Below are positions 45,924 to 56,186 of a stretch of DNA of 64,000 bases, in pieces; the stretch's first letter is position 1, and each line of letters begins with the position of its first letter. Source of the stretch: Fuscovulum blasticum DSM 2131. Its GTDB lineage: Bacteria; Pseudomonadota; Alphaproteobacteria; Rhodobacterales; Rhodobacteraceae. The notes beneath the pieces are model-generated. The model was not told where the DNA came from and ran no database searches. It saw only the letters and a program-made list of their open reading frames with translations. The stretch covers positions 186,001 through 250,000 of the forward strand of contig NZ_PZKE01000002.1 in the NCBI RefSeq assembly GCF_003034965.1. The letters run 5' to 3'. The translations under genes and the position numbers were made by a program.

Positions 45924-48125
45924 ATGACAAACGCCGATTTCCTCAAAGCCCCGTTCCCCGCCCCGGTCGAAATCTCTGCCGATGAGATTGCCGGCCCGCG
46001 CCGTTTCTTCAACCGCGAGCTTTCGTGGCTTGCCTTCAACTGGCGCGTTCTGGAAGAGGCGGCGAATCCGGCCGTGCCGCTTCTGGAACGGTTGCGCTTC
46101 CTGTCGATCAGCGCCACCAACCTGGATGAATTCTACACCGTCCGGGTGGCCGGCCTGCGCGCGCTGGTTCGCAACGGCAACGTCATGCATTCGGAAGACG
46201 GCCGCAGCCCGGCCGAGCAGTTGACACTGATCCACGCCGATGCGCGCGGTCTGATGCAGACGCAGCAGACCACCTACAACGCGCTGAAAAAGGAAATGGA
46301 TGCCACCGGCATTGCCATCCTGTCCCGGTCCAAGCTGACCGCGCGCGACCTGAAATTCCTGGAACAGCACTTCCTGACCAATGTCTTTCCGGTGCTGTCG
46401 CCGCTGGCCATCGACCCGGCGCACCCCTTCCCCTTCATCCCCAACACCGGCTTTTCGCTGGCGCTGGAGCTTGAGCGGGAAAGCGACCGCCGTCCGCTCA
46501 AGGCGCTGTTGCCGATTCCGCAGCAGATTGCCCGCTTCGTCCGCCTGCCCGACCGTGAAGGCGAAATCCGCTTCCTGCCGCTGGAAGAACTGCTGCTGCT
46601 GCATCTGGACATGCTGTTCCCAGGCTATACCGACCGTGGCCATTGCCTGTTCCGCGTGCTGCGCGACAGCGATCTGGAAGTCGAGGACGAGGCAGAAGAT
46701 CTGGTCCGCGAATTCGAGACCGCCCTGAAGCGCCGCCGCCGCGGCGAGGTGATCCGGCTCAAGATGTCAGCCGGGGCGCCGGATTCCCTGCGCGCCCTGA
46801 TCATGGAAGAACTGAACGCCGCCCATGACGAGGTGGTCGAGGTCAAGGGCCTGCTGGGCATCGCCGATCTGAAGGAACTGGTGCTGTCCTCGCGCCCTGA
46901 TCTGCTGTGGCCGACCTTTACCCCCCGCGTGCCGGAACGGGTGCAGGACCATGACGGCGACCTGTTCGCCGCGATCCGGCAGAAGGACATCCTGCTGCAT
47001 CATCCCTATGAAACCTTCGATCTGGTGATCCGCTTCCTGGAACAGGCGGCGCGCGATCCGAACGTGCTGGCGATCAAGCAGACGCTGTATCGCACAAGCT
47101 GGGACAGCCCGATCGTCAGCGCGCTGTGCGAGGCGGCCGAAAGCGGCAAGTCGATCACCGCGCTGGTGGAACTGAAGGCGCGTTTCGACGAGGCGGCGAA
47201 CATCCGGCAGTCACGCCGGCTGGAACGTGCGGGCGCGCATGTGGTCTATGGCTTCATGCACCTCAAGACCCATGCCAAGATTTCCACCGTGGTCCGGCGC
47301 GAGGGCGACCAGTTGGTCACCTATACCCATTACGGCACCGGCAACTATCACCCGATCACCGCGCGCATCTATACCGACCTGTCGTTCTTTACCTGCGACC
47401 CGGCGCTGGGGCGCGATGCGACCAAGGTGTTCAACTATCTGTCGGGCTATGTGCAGCCGCAGGGGCTGGAAAACCTGGCGATTTCGCCGATCACGCTGAA
47501 GCCGCGCCTGCTGGAGCTGATCGCGGCCGAAGCCGACCATGCCCGCGCCGGGCGACCGGCGGAAATCTGGGCCAAGATGAACAGCCTGATCGACCCCGAG
47601 GTGATTGACGCGCTTTACGCCGCCAGTCAGGCCGGGGTGAAGATCAGCCTGATCGTGCGCGGCATCTGCGGCGTGCGTCCGGGCATAAAGGGGCTGTCGG
47701 AAAACATCCGCGTCAAGTCCATCGTCGGGCGGTTCCTGGAACATAGCCGCATCGTCTGTTTCGGCAACGGCTTTGGCCTGCCCGCCAAGAAGGCGCGGGT
47801 CTTCCTGTCGTCGGCCGACTGGATGGGCCGCAACCTGACCCGCCGGGTGGAAACCCTGGTCGAGGCGCTGAACCCCACGGTGAAAAGCCAGATTCTGAGC
47901 CAGATCATGGCTGCAAATCTGGCGGACGAGGCGCAAAGCTGGGTGCTGTCGCCCGATGGCGCCTATGCCCGCGAACTGGCGCCAGAGGATGGCACGCTGT
48001 TTTCCTGCCACCAGTTCTTCATGGAAAACCCGTCGCTTTCGGGGCGCGGCACCGCCGGGGCCAAGGACGCGCCCAAGCTGGTCCCCGTGCGGGACGAGGA
48101 TAACACGGCCACGGCGGCACAATAA
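45924..48125 (+). CDS. ppk1: Polyphosphate kinase 1
   Basis: 733 residues. Reversibly polymerises the gamma phosphate of ATP into polyphosphate. N-domain with [20 protein letters not shown], head domain, then two PLD-like catalytic domains; His450 (HLKTHAKIS) is the expected autophosphorylated residue and His607 (EHSRIV) the second essential one, each 15 positions beyond E. coli His435 and His592. ATG chosen at 45924 with AGAAGAAG upstream. Preceded by a PHO-box-like repeat and followed by ppx, the usual synthesis/degradation pair. Confidence 0.97.
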   Translation: MTNADFLKAPFPAPVEISADEIAGPRRFFNRELSWLAFNWRVLEEAANPAVPLLERLRFLSISATNLDEFYTVRVAGLRALVRNGNVMHSEDGRSPAEQLTLIHADARGLMQTQQTTYNALKKEMDATGIAILSRSKLTARDLKFLEQHFLTNVFPVLSPLAIDPAHPFPFIPNTGFSLALELERESDRRPLKALLPIPQQIARFVRLPDREGEIRFLPLEELLLLHLDMLFPGYTDRGHCLFRVLRDSDLEVEDEAEDLVREFETALKRRRRGEVIRLKMSAGAPDSLRALIMEELNAAHDEVVEVKGLLGIADLKELVLSSRPDLLWPTFTPRVPERVQDHDGDLFAAIRQKDILLHHPYETFDLVIRFLEQAARDPNVLAIKQTLYRTSWDSPIVSALCEAAESGKSITALVELKARFDEAANIRQSRRLERAGAHVVYGFMHLKTHAKISTVVRREGDQLVTYTHYGTGNYHPITARIYTDLSFFTCDPALGRDATKVFNYLSGYVQPQGLENLAISPITLKPRLLELIAAEADHARAGRPAEIWAKMNSLIDPEVIDALYAASQAGVKISLIVRGICGVRPGIKGLSENIRVKSIVGRFLEHSRIVCFGNGFGLPAKKARVFLSSADWMGRNLTRRVETLVEALNPTVKSQILSQIMAANLADEAQSWVLSPDGAYARELAPEDGTLFSCHQFFMENPSLSGRGTAGAKDAPKLVPVRDEDNTATAAQ

Positions 48126-48131
48126 GGTGCC

Positions 48132-48154
48132 CTGCCCGGCATGACGCCGGGCAG
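48132..48154 (+). terminator. Hairpin between ppk1 and ppx
   Basis: A 9-bp stem (CTGCCCGGC / GCCGGGCAG) with loop ATGAC directly follows the ppk1 stop. Without a T-tract it may attenuate or stabilise the mRNA rather than end transcription. Confidence 0.4.
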
Positions 48155-48229
48155 CGGCTTTGCGGCTGCCGCGGGTTGACCCTGCCCCGCCGCAGCGCCA
48201 ATCTTGCGCGCAAGACCGGGGAATCGACC

Positions 48230-49786
48230 ATGAATGCCGAAGGACCGCTGCCCATGCCCGAAGAAGAGGACTGGGAACCCTTCGGGCGACCGCTGTTCGA
48301 GGATGCCTCGGTACGGGCACTGTCGCGCGTGGGCGTGGTGGATGTCGGGTCAAACTCGGTTCGGATGGTGGTGTTTGACGGCGCGGCGCGCAGCCCGGCC
48401 TATTTCTACAACGAAAAGGTCATGTGCGGGCTGGGCAAGGGGCTGGCCGAAACCGGCCTGCTGAACCCCGAAGGCCGCAAGCGCGCGCTGGTCGCGCTGA
48501 AACGCTTTGCCCTGCTGGCGCGCGGCATGGGAATCGGGCCGCTGACCGTGGTCGCCACCGCCGCCACGCGCGAGGCAGGGGACGGCCCCGAGTTTCAGGA
48601 AGAAGTGTTTCGCGAAACCGGCTTGCGGCTGCATGTGATCGACGGTGACGAAGAGGCGCGGCTGTCGGCGCAGGGTGTGCTGCTGGGCTGGCCCGACGCC
48701 AGGGGGATCGCCTGCGACATGGGCGGCAACTCGATGGAACTGGCGCGGATCGGCGGCGGCAAGGTGGGCAAGCGGGTGTCCACGCCGCTGGGGCCGTTCC
48801 GGTTGCAGCAGCTTGACGGCGGGCCGAAGAAGCGGCTCGCCCATATCGACCGCGTGCTGAAGGATGCGCAGGCCGAGGTGAAATCCAGCGGCGAACGAAT
48901 CTATCTGGTGGGCGGAAGCTGGCGCGTCATCGCCCGTCTGGACATGGAGCGGCGGAACTATCCGCTGACCGTGCTGCACGAATACCGGATGACACCGCAG
49001 GGCCTGCTGGACACCATCGACTGGATCGCGGCCTCGGATCTGACGATGCTGCGCGCCCGCACCGGCACCTCGGCCGAACGGATGGAGCTGGTCCCCATCG
49101 CCTGCGAGGTGCTGCGCGAGGTGATCAAGGTGCTGAAACCGTCGGAAATCGACGTGTCGGCCTATGGCATCCGCGAGGGGCTGCTGTACGAACAGATGCC
49201 CGAACGCCTGCGCGCCCGCGACCCGCTGATCGAAGCGGCCCGGATGAGCGAGATCACCCAGGCCCGGATGCCCGGCTTCGGCAAGAAGCTGTATGGTTTT
49301 CTGGAACCGCTGTTCAAGGACTGGCCGAAGGAACGGCTGCGGCTGGCCAAGGCGGCCTGCCTTCTGCATGACACCACCTGGCGCGCCCATCCCGACTATC
49401 GCGCCGAGGCCTGTTTCGACAACGCCACCCGCGCCAACCTGGGCGGGCTGGACCATCCCGGCCGGGTGTTCCTGGGCCTTGCGCTGTTGCATCGCTACAA
49501 GAACAGCCGCAGCGGCAGCCGGATGGAACCGCTGTTCCGGCTGCTGACAGAAGAAGAAATCGCCCAGGCCGAGGTTCTGGGCAAGGCGATGCGCTTCGGC
49601 GCGATGTTCTCGGTTGGTGATCCGGCGCGGGCGGGGCGGCTGACCTGGGTGGCAGGCAAGAAGCGCACGCTGGGGCTGGAGCTGACCGAGGAAGGCCAGG
49701 GCCTGTTCGGCGAGGTGTCACAGGCCCGCTTCGCGGCGCTGGCGCTGGCACTGAAGGCCCAGGCAAAGATCGGCCGCGCCGCATGA
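48230..49786 (+). CDS. ppx: Exopolyphosphatase / Ppx-GppA family protein
   Basis: 518 residues. Actin-like ATPase fold of the Ppx/GppA family: VVDVGSNSVRMVVFD (phosphate 1), ATAATREAGDG, GDEEARLSAQGV and DMGGNSMELARI (phosphate 2), then a C-terminal HD-like helical domain with LLHDTTWRAHPDYR. Degrades polyphosphate (or pppGpp) and counteracts ppk1 just upstream. ATG with GGGGA 7 bases upstream. The stop overlaps the next ATG by four bases. Confidence 0.93.
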   Translation: MNAEGPLPMPEEEDWEPFGRPLFEDASVRALSRVGVVDVGSNSVRMVVFDGAARSPAYFYNEKVMCGLGKGLAETGLLNPEGRKRALVALKRFALLARGMGIGPLTVVATAATREAGDGPEFQEEVFRETGLRLHVIDGDEEARLSAQGVLLGWPDARGIACDMGGNSMELARIGGGKVGKRVSTPLGPFRLQQLDGGPKKRLAHIDRVLKDAQAEVKSSGERIYLVGGSWRVIARLDMERRNYPLTVLHEYRMTPQGLLDTIDWIAASDLTMLRARTGTSAERMELVPIACEVLREVIKVLKPSEIDVSAYGIREGLLYEQMPERLRARDPLIEAARMSEITQARMPGFGKKLYGFLEPLFKDWPKERLRLAKAACLLHDTTWRAHPDYRAEACFDNATRANLGGLDHPGRVFLGLALLHRYKNSRSGSRMEPLFRLLTEEEIAQAEVLGKAMRFGAMFSVGDPARAGRLTWVAGKKRTLGLELTEEGQGLFGEVSQARFAALALALKAQAKIGRAA

Positions 49787-50400
49787 CCCTGACCTTCGAT
49801 CACCTGGCCCTTGCGGCCGAAACGCTTGAGGCCGGCGTCGCCCATGTCGAGGCGGCGCTTGGCCTGCCCATGGCCGGCGGGGGCGAACATCCGCTGATGG
49901 GCACCCACAACCGGCTGATGGGTCTGGGCGACCTTTATTTCGAGGTGATCGCGATCAACCCCGCGGCACCGCCGCCCGGCCGCCCCCGCTGGTTCGACCT
50001 TGACCGTTTCTCGGGCCGACCCCGGCTGACGAACTGGATCTGCCGCTGTGATGACATCGCGGCCGAACTGGCGCTGTCGCCTCCCGGCACCGGCCGCGTG
50101 CTGGATCTGCAGCGCGGCGATTTCCGCTGGCAGATGGCGGTGCCGGACGATGGCCGCCTGCCCTTCGACAACGCCTTTCCCGCGCTGATCCACTGGCAGG
50201 GTAGCCTGCACCCGGCCCCCCGCCTGCCGGACACCGGCGCCCGGCTGACCCGGCTTGAGATTGCCCATCCGCAGGCCGAAGCCCTGCGTGCGGCGCTGGC
50301 CGGGCGGCTGGCCGATCCGCGCGTTGTCGTGCTGGCCGGCCCGTCCCCGGCGATGCGCGCCAGCTTCTCCACCCCGCACGGGGTGCGTGTGCTGGAATGA
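49783..50400 (+). CDS. VOC / glyoxalase-like domain protein
   Basis: 205 residues, glyoxalase-like (VOC superfamily) fold: an N-terminal FDHLALAAETLEAGVAHVEAALG motif with His7 as a likely metal ligand, and a second half LTRLEIAHPQAEALRAALAG. Substrate and reaction unknown. It overlaps ppx and the GNAT gene by ATGA at both ends, so it is one of a chain of coupled small enzymes. Confidence 0.85.
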   Translation: MTLTFDHLALAAETLEAGVAHVEAALGLPMAGGGEHPLMGTHNRLMGLGDLYFEVIAINPAAPPPGRPRWFDLDRFSGRPRLTNWICRCDDIAAELALSPPGTGRVLDLQRGDFRWQMAVPDDGRLPFDNAFPALIHWQGSLHPAPRLPDTGARLTRLEIAHPQAEALRAALAGRLADPRVVVLAGPSPAMRASFSTPHGVRVLE

Positions 50401-50882
50401 TCCGCCCCGCCACGCCCGATGACGCCGGCGCCATTGCCGCGCTGTGGAACCCGTGGATCACCGGCACCGCCGTGACCTTCAACCCCACCGCCAAGACACC
50501 GGACGAGGTTGCGGCGATGATCGCCACCCGCCGCGCCGCCGGGCAGGAATTCCTGCTGGCCGAGGATGGGGAGACCCTGCTGGGATTCGCCACATACGCG
50601 CAGTTTCGCGGCGGAGCGGGCTATGTCCGCACCATGGAACACAGCGTCATACTGTCGCCCGCGGCGCGTGGGCATGGCACCGGCCGGGCGCTGATGGCGG
50701 CACTGGAATCGCACGCCCGGGCCGCCGGGGTGCATCAGATGATGGCAGGTGTTTCCGCTGAAAACCCCGCAGGCCGCGCCTTTCACGAAAAGATCGGATA
50801 CCGGCTGATCGCGACCCTGCCGCAGGTCGGCCACAAGTTCGGCCGCTACATGGATCTGTGGCTGATGCAGAAATTCCTCTGA
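50397..50882 (+). CDS. GNAT N-acetyltransferase (phosphinothricin acetyltransferase-like)
   Basis: 161 residues, full GNAT domain. Acetyl-CoA site VILSPAARGHGTGRALM (R-G-H-G-T-G) and ENPAGRAFHEKIGY are characteristic, and the overall pattern (TWNP-like WNPWITGTAVTF) is closest to the Pat/Bar type. Substrate unknown. The ATG overlaps the VOC stop. Confidence 0.88.
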   Translation: MIRPATPDDAGAIAALWNPWITGTAVTFNPTAKTPDEVAAMIATRRAAGQEFLLAEDGETLLGFATYAQFRGGAGYVRTMEHSVILSPAARGHGTGRALMAALESHARAAGVHQMMAGVSAENPAGRAFHEKIGYRLIATLPQVGHKFGRYMDLWLMQKFL

Positions 50883-50913
50883 CAACGCCGCGGCGCGGCG
50901 CTAATCTGCCCGC

Positions 50914-51628
50914 ATGTCGATCTGGACCCGTATCGCCGATGCCCTTTCCGCCCTTGCGGCGGGTGAACCGCTGTCGGTGGTGTTCGACCGGCTGCGCGGG
51001 GCCCCCGACCCCGAAAAAAAGCGTTGGCTTCACCATCGCGGTTCTGGCCCTTGGCGCCAAGATGGCCAAGGCCGACGGCGAGGTGTCGCGCGCCGAGGTG
51101 ACCGCGTTCCGCCGCATCTTCACCCTGCCCCGGACCGAGGAAAAGCACGCCGCCCGCGTGTTCGACCTTGCCCGTCAGGATGTGGCCGGCTTTGACGCCT
51201 ATGCCGCCAAGATTGCCCGGCTGTTCAACCCGACCGGCGCCCGCCTTTGCGCCGACGACCATCACATCCTGATCGACCTGCTGGAGGCGCTGTTCAACAT
51301 CGCGCTGGCCGACGGCAGCTATCACCCCGGCGAAGATGCCTTCCTGGCCCATGTGGCCGAGGTGTTCGGTCTGGACGAAGGCTGTTTCCGCGCCGTCCGC
51401 GCCCGGCTAGTGGAGGGCGCCCCGCGCGACCCCTATGATGTGCTTGGCCTGCCGCGCGACGCCACGCTGGCCGAGGCCCGCGCCGCCTGGAAGGCGCTGG
51501 TGCGCGACTGCCACCCCGATGTGATGCAGGCCCGTGGCCTGCCGCCCGAAGCGGTGCGTCTGGCCGAACGCCGCCTGATCGCCATCAACGCCGCCTGGGC
51601 CGAGATTTCGGGCAAGGTCGCCGCCTGA
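50914..51628 (+). pseudogene. DjlA-like co-chaperone (TerB + J domain), frame broken at an A7 run
   Basis: The start (ATG 50914, MSIWTRIADALSALAAGEPL) and the rest (SVGFTIAVLALGAKMAKADGEV ... to stop 51626-51628) lie in different frames. The switch falls at seven A residues, 51014-51020. Removing one A rejoins them into a 237-residue protein: a TerB-like helical domain (about 35-160) and a C-terminal J domain (about 170-235) with the HPD motif in DCHPDV, so a DnaK co-chaperone type. As written only about 94 residues are made. This could be a real mutation, a sequencing error or transcript slippage. Both halves look well conserved, which argues against old decay. Its stop overlaps the next ATG. 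Confidence 0.8.
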
Positions 51629-52710
51629 TGGCCCGCGACTTCCTGCGTCTGGCGACCTATAACGTCGAATGGTTCAACGCGCTGTTCAACGACCGGGGCC
51701 GGATGCTGGAAGACAGCGCCCCCTCGGCCCGCCACAAGATCAGCCGCGCCACGCAACTGGGGGCGCTTGGCATCGTCTTTACCGCGCTGGACGCCGATGG
51801 CGTCATGGTGATCGAGGCGCCCGATACCAGTTCGAAACGCTCGACCGTGCAGGCGCTGGAAACCTTTGCCCGCCATTTCGGCCTGCGGGCGCGGCGCTGC
51901 CTGCACGGCTTCAATTCGGAGACCGAGCAGGAGATCGCCTTCCTTTACGATCCCGACCGGATCAGGGCGACGCATGATCCGCGCGGCAACCATCAGGGGC
52001 CGGGCGGCCCGCCCAGCCCGGACAGCCCGCGTTTCGACGGCAGCTTCCGCTACGATCTGGACACCGACACCGCGCCAGAGACCATCGCCTTTTCCAAGCC
52101 GCCGCTGGAAGTGGCGCTGACCGGCCCCGACGGGCTGCCGCTACGGCTGATCGGGGTTCATGCCAAGTCGAAAGCCCCGCATGGTGCGACCGATCCGGTG
52201 CAACTGCTGCGCCTGTCGATCGAGAACCGGCGCAAGCAACTGGCGCAGTGTATCTGGCTGCGCGCCCGGGTCGAGGAACATCTGGCCCGCAAGGAAAGCC
52301 TGGTCGTCATGGGCGATTTCAACGATGGCCCCGGACTGGACGAGTTCGAGCGCCTGTTCGGCAAATCGGGGATCGAGATCGTCCTTGGTTCGGACGGCGA
52401 TCCGGCGTTGCGGCTGACAGATCCCCATGCCGCGATGGCGCTGCAAAGCCGGGTCGCCATGGCGCCCACCTCGGCCCGGTTCTGGCACGGGCCAAAGCAG
52501 CATTACTTCGAGGCGCTGCTGGATTTCATCATGGTCTCACCCGATCTGGCGCTGCGCAGCCCGGACTGGCGGATCTGGCACCCGTTCAATGATCCGGCCA
52601 TCGCCGCGGTGCCCGAACTGCGCGAGGCGTTGTTGCAGGCGTCGGATCATTTTCCCGTCACGCTGGACCTGCCGCTTTCCGCCAAGGCGCCGCGCCGTCG
52701 CCAAACGTGA
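51628..52710 (+). CDS. Endonuclease/exonuclease/phosphatase (EEP) family protein
   Basis: 360 residues, no signal peptide. EEP superfamily fold with LATYNVEWFNALF at the N-terminus, EAPD (catalytic Glu region), GVHAKSK, VVMGDFNDGPG and the C-terminal ASDHFPVTLDL. This metal-dependent fold cleaves phosphodiesters of DNA, lipids or nucleotides; the substrate is unknown. Its ATG overlaps the preceding stop (TGATG). Confidence 0.9.
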   Translation: MARDFLRLATYNVEWFNALFNDRGRMLEDSAPSARHKISRATQLGALGIVFTALDADGVMVIEAPDTSSKRSTVQALETFARHFGLRARRCLHGFNSETEQEIAFLYDPDRIRATHDPRGNHQGPGGPPSPDSPRFDGSFRYDLDTDTAPETIAFSKPPLEVALTGPDGLPLRLIGVHAKSKAPHGATDPVQLLRLSIENRRKQLAQCIWLRARVEEHLARKESLVVMGDFNDGPGLDEFERLFGKSGIEIVLGSDGDPALRLTDPHAAMALQSRVAMAPTSARFWHGPKQHYFEALLDFIMVSPDLALRSPDWRIWHPFNDPAIAAVPELREALLQASDHFPVTLDLPLSAKAPRRRQT

Positions 52711-52770
52711 TTTGCGCGGGCGCGGGGGGCTTCCCATATTAAGCCAAAGTTACTGATGGGAGTGCTGTCC

Positions 52771-53148
52771 ATGCGCCGCACCGCTGCCTGCATGATGATC
52801 GGCCTTGCGCTGGCCCCGCTGCCGCTTGCCGCCGAAGACCCGGCCCCCAAGGCCGAAAGCGAGGGATTCTCGCTGATGGAGGAAGGCGCGAAGCTGGTGC
52901 TGCGCGGGCTGATGTCGGAAATGGAACCGACGTTCAAGGAAATGGACAAGGCGCTGTCCGACATGAAACCGATGGTCGAAGAGATCGGGCCGCGGTTTCA
53001 GGAACTGATCGCCCTGATGGGCGACGTGCAGAACTATCAGGCGCCCGAGGTGCTGCCGAACGGCGACATCCTGATCCGCCGCAAGGTTCCGCTTGTGCCG
53101 AAGATCGGCCCCCGGCTGCCCGGCCCGAATGGCGAGACCGAGCTTTAA
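52771..53148 (+). CDS. Small exported protein of unknown function
   Basis: 125 residues: a signal peptide (about 1-21, ending PLAAED), then a helical acidic part (FSLMEEGAKLVLRGLMSEMEP ... MVEEIGPRFQELIALMGD) and a C-terminal NYQAPEVLPNGDILIRRK. I recall homologues in Rhodobacterales labelled 'AAA+ family ATPase', but no Walker motif exists here. ATG 52771 is preferred because GGGAG lies 8 bases upstream; an ATG at 52756 lacks one. A CtrA-like TTAA-N7-TTAC lies at 52739-52753. Confidence 0.75.
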   Translation: MRRTAACMMIGLALAPLPLAAEDPAPKAESEGFSLMEEGAKLVLRGLMSEMEPTFKEMDKALSDMKPMVEEIGPRFQELIALMGDVQNYQAPEVLPNGDILIRRKVPLVPKIGPRLPGPNGETEL

Positions 53149-53199
53149 GTCCATCCCATGATGCCGCCCGCCACCAAACGGTGGGGGCGGCGGACAGGA

Positions 53200-54303
<1,104 letters not shown>

Positions 54304-54305
54304 CG

Positions 54306-54336
54306 AAAAGGGGCGGCCGGGTTGCCCCGCCGCCCC
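54306..54336 (-). terminator. Intrinsic terminator of degP
   Basis: Read on the minus strand, an 8-bp GC stem (arms 54329-54336 and 54310-54317) is followed by TTTT (54306-54309), about 30 bases after the degP stop. On the plus strand the hairpin has no T-run, so it mainly serves the minus strand. Confidence 0.7.
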
Positions 54337-54365
54337 TGCCCCGCGCGGTGCTGGCCCGCGCCGGA

Positions 54366-55811
54366 TCAGTCTTCGATGTTCAGCGCCACGAAGCGCGGGT
54401 TGCCATCGCGGCGCACCAGCAAGAGCAGCGACTTGCGTCCCGCCTCGCGCGCCTCGGCCACGCGGTCTTCCAGATCCTTCAGCCGCGTCAGACGTTGCTG
54501 GCCGGCCTCGGTGATCAGGTCGCCGTCGCGCAGGCCCTTGGTATAGGCCTCGGATTCGGGGTTGACCTTCAGCACCACCAAACCGGCGGTATCGGCATCA
54601 AGGCCCATCTGGCTGCGCATGTCCTCGCCCAGCGGCGCCAGCGTCAGGCCCAGCATCTCTTGCTGCTGCGGCTCACCGGGGCCGGTGGCCTTGACCGGGG
54701 TCGCCTGCGCCTCGGCTTCCTCGCGGCGGCCCAGCGTCACCTCAAGCGTCATGGTCTTGCCTTCGCGCAACACCACCAGCGCCACCTTTTCCCCCACGGC
54801 GGCATCGGCCACCTGGCGGGTCAGGTCTCCGGCATGTCCGATGGGCTTGCCGGCGAACTGGGTGATCACATCGCCCACCTCAAGCCCGGCTTCCTTGGAC
54901 GGGCCGTCCATCACCGTGGTGACCAGCGCACCCTTGGCATCGGCAAGGCCCATCGATTCCGCGATGTCGGGCGTTACGTCCTGGATCGACACGCCCAGCC
55001 AGCCCCGGCGGGTTTCGCCAAATTCCTTCAACTGGTCGACAACCTTCGACACCACGTTCGACGCCATCGAGAAGCCGATCCCGATCGAGCCGCCGTTGGG
55101 CGACAGGATTGCGGTGTTCACGCCAATCACCTGCCCGTCCATGTTGAACAGGGGGCCGCCCGAGTTGCCCCGGTTGATGGCGGCATCGGTCTGCAGGTAA
55201 TCGTCATAGGTGCCAGACAGTTCGCGGTTGCGGGCCGAGACGATGCCCGCGCTGACCGAGAAGCCCTGCCCCAGCGGGTTGCCCATGGCAACCACCCAGT
55301 CGCCCACGCGCATCAGGTCGGAATTGCCGAAGCTGACATAGGGCAAGGGTTTCTTGGCATCGACCTTTAGCACCGCAATGTCGGTCTTGGGGTCGGTGCC
55401 CACCAGCTTGGCCGGCAGCTTCTCGCCCCCGAAGAACTCGATCTCGATCTCGTCCGCGCCTTCGATGACATGGTTATTGGTAACGATATAGCCATCCTCG
55501 CTGATCACGAAGCCAGATCCCAGCGCTTCGGACCGCTGTGGCCCCTTCGGGCCAAGATCGGGGAACAGATCCTGGAACGGGCTGCCCTCGGGTACCATCG
55601 GGCCGCCTTCCATCGGGGCCGAGACGGTGGCGCGGGTGGTGATGTTCACCACCGAAGGGCTGATCTTGTCAGCCAGCTCGGCAAAACTTTCGGGCGCGCC
55701 GAAGGCCAGCACCGGGGCGGGCAGCGAAACCGCAAGGCCGGCGCCCAGCGCCATGGCCAGAACGGAAGCAGAGGTCAGGGAGCGGAAAGTGGACATCTTT
55801 GCGCGGGACAC
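54366..55811 (-). CDS. degP: Periplasmic serine protease DegP/HtrA (Do)
   Basis: 481 residues. Signal peptide (about 1-36), S1C protease domain with an intact triad (TNNHVI, KTDIAVLK, GNSGGPLF) and two PDZ domains (about 285-375 and 390-480). Degrades or refolds misfolded periplasmic proteins. The GTG at 55811 was chosen because AGGAG lies 9 bases upstream; an ATG five codons later is the alternative. It lies downstream of hflK-hflC-DUF2065 (180-bp gap), an envelope quality-control block typical of alphaproteobacteria. Confidence 0.96.
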   Translation of the reverse strand: MSRAKMSTFRSLTSASVLAMALGAGLAVSLPAPVLAFGAPESFAELADKISPSVVNITTRATVSAPMEGGPMVPEGSPFQDLFPDLGPKGPQRSEALGSGFVISEDGYIVTNNHVIEGADEIEIEFFGGEKLPAKLVGTDPKTDIAVLKVDAKKPLPYVSFGNSDLMRVGDWVVAMGNPLGQGFSVSAGIVSARNRELSGTYDDYLQTDAAINRGNSGGPLFNMDGQVIGVNTAILSPNGGSIGIGFSMASNVVSKVVDQLKEFGETRRGWLGVSIQDVTPDIAESMGLADAKGALVTTVMDGPSKEAGLEVGDVITQFAGKPIGHAGDLTRQVADAAVGEKVALVVLREGKTMTLEVTLGRREEAEAQATPVKATGPGEPQQQEMLGLTLAPLGEDMRSQMGLDADTAGLVVLKVNPESEAYTKGLRDGDLITEAGQQRLTRLKDLEDRVAEAREAGRKSLLLLVRRDGNPRFVALNIED

Positions 55812-55991
55812 GGGCGTGGTCTCCTCTTGCGTGTCAAGCAGCGGGCGGGGGCTGTCCCCGGGGGCCGCTTCGAACCTGACAGAACAGTTAGGCAAGGCGA
55901 GGCGCAATGCAAACCCCGTCGCGCCGTTTCAACCCCATGTGAACGGACTGTCACGAAAGGGGCCACGATCGGCAAGGCCGCCACGTCAGGG

Positions 55992-56186
55992 TCAGGCCCC
56001 CAGGCTGCGGGCCAGCCAGACCAGCGCAACCCCTGCCGCCAGCGCGACCAGCCCCAGCATCCGCCGGGTGTCGCGCGGCATTTCGGCAAACAGCCGCAGC
56101 ACGTCTTCCATGCGCGAAGGGGCCAGCGCAAGCGCCAGCCCCTCCACCGCAAGCACCAGCCCGATGGCCAGCACCACCAGACTCAT
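55992..56186 (-). CDS. DUF2065 small membrane protein
   Basis: 64 residues with two membrane segments (about 3-20 and 42-60) and a short loop (PSRMEDVLRLFAEMPRDTRR). DUF2065 proteins usually follow hflC, as here, where the ATG overlaps the hflC stop (ATGA). A role with the HflKC complex is inferred from this linkage only. Confidence 0.88.
   Translation of the reverse strand: MSLVVLAIGLVLAVEGLALALAPSRMEDVLRLFAEMPRDTRRMLGLVALAAGVALVWLARSLGA

Noticed and set aside
51013-51021. Programmed -1 ribosomal frameshift at the A7 run (dnaX-like slippery site).
   Set aside because: A -1 shift leads to the third frame, not to the frame carrying the TerB/J domains; the gene needs +1.
53163-53193. Hairpin between the small exported protein and the 2Fe-2S ferredoxin as a terminator.
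   Set aside because: The stem needs an internal mismatch or bulge and lacks a T-run on either strand.
55935-55955. A second PHO-box-like or CRP-like sequence upstream of degP (TGTGAACGGACTGTCAC).
   Set aside because: Only one half site is good for PhoB, and the spacing is wrong for a CRP site; too weak to annotate.
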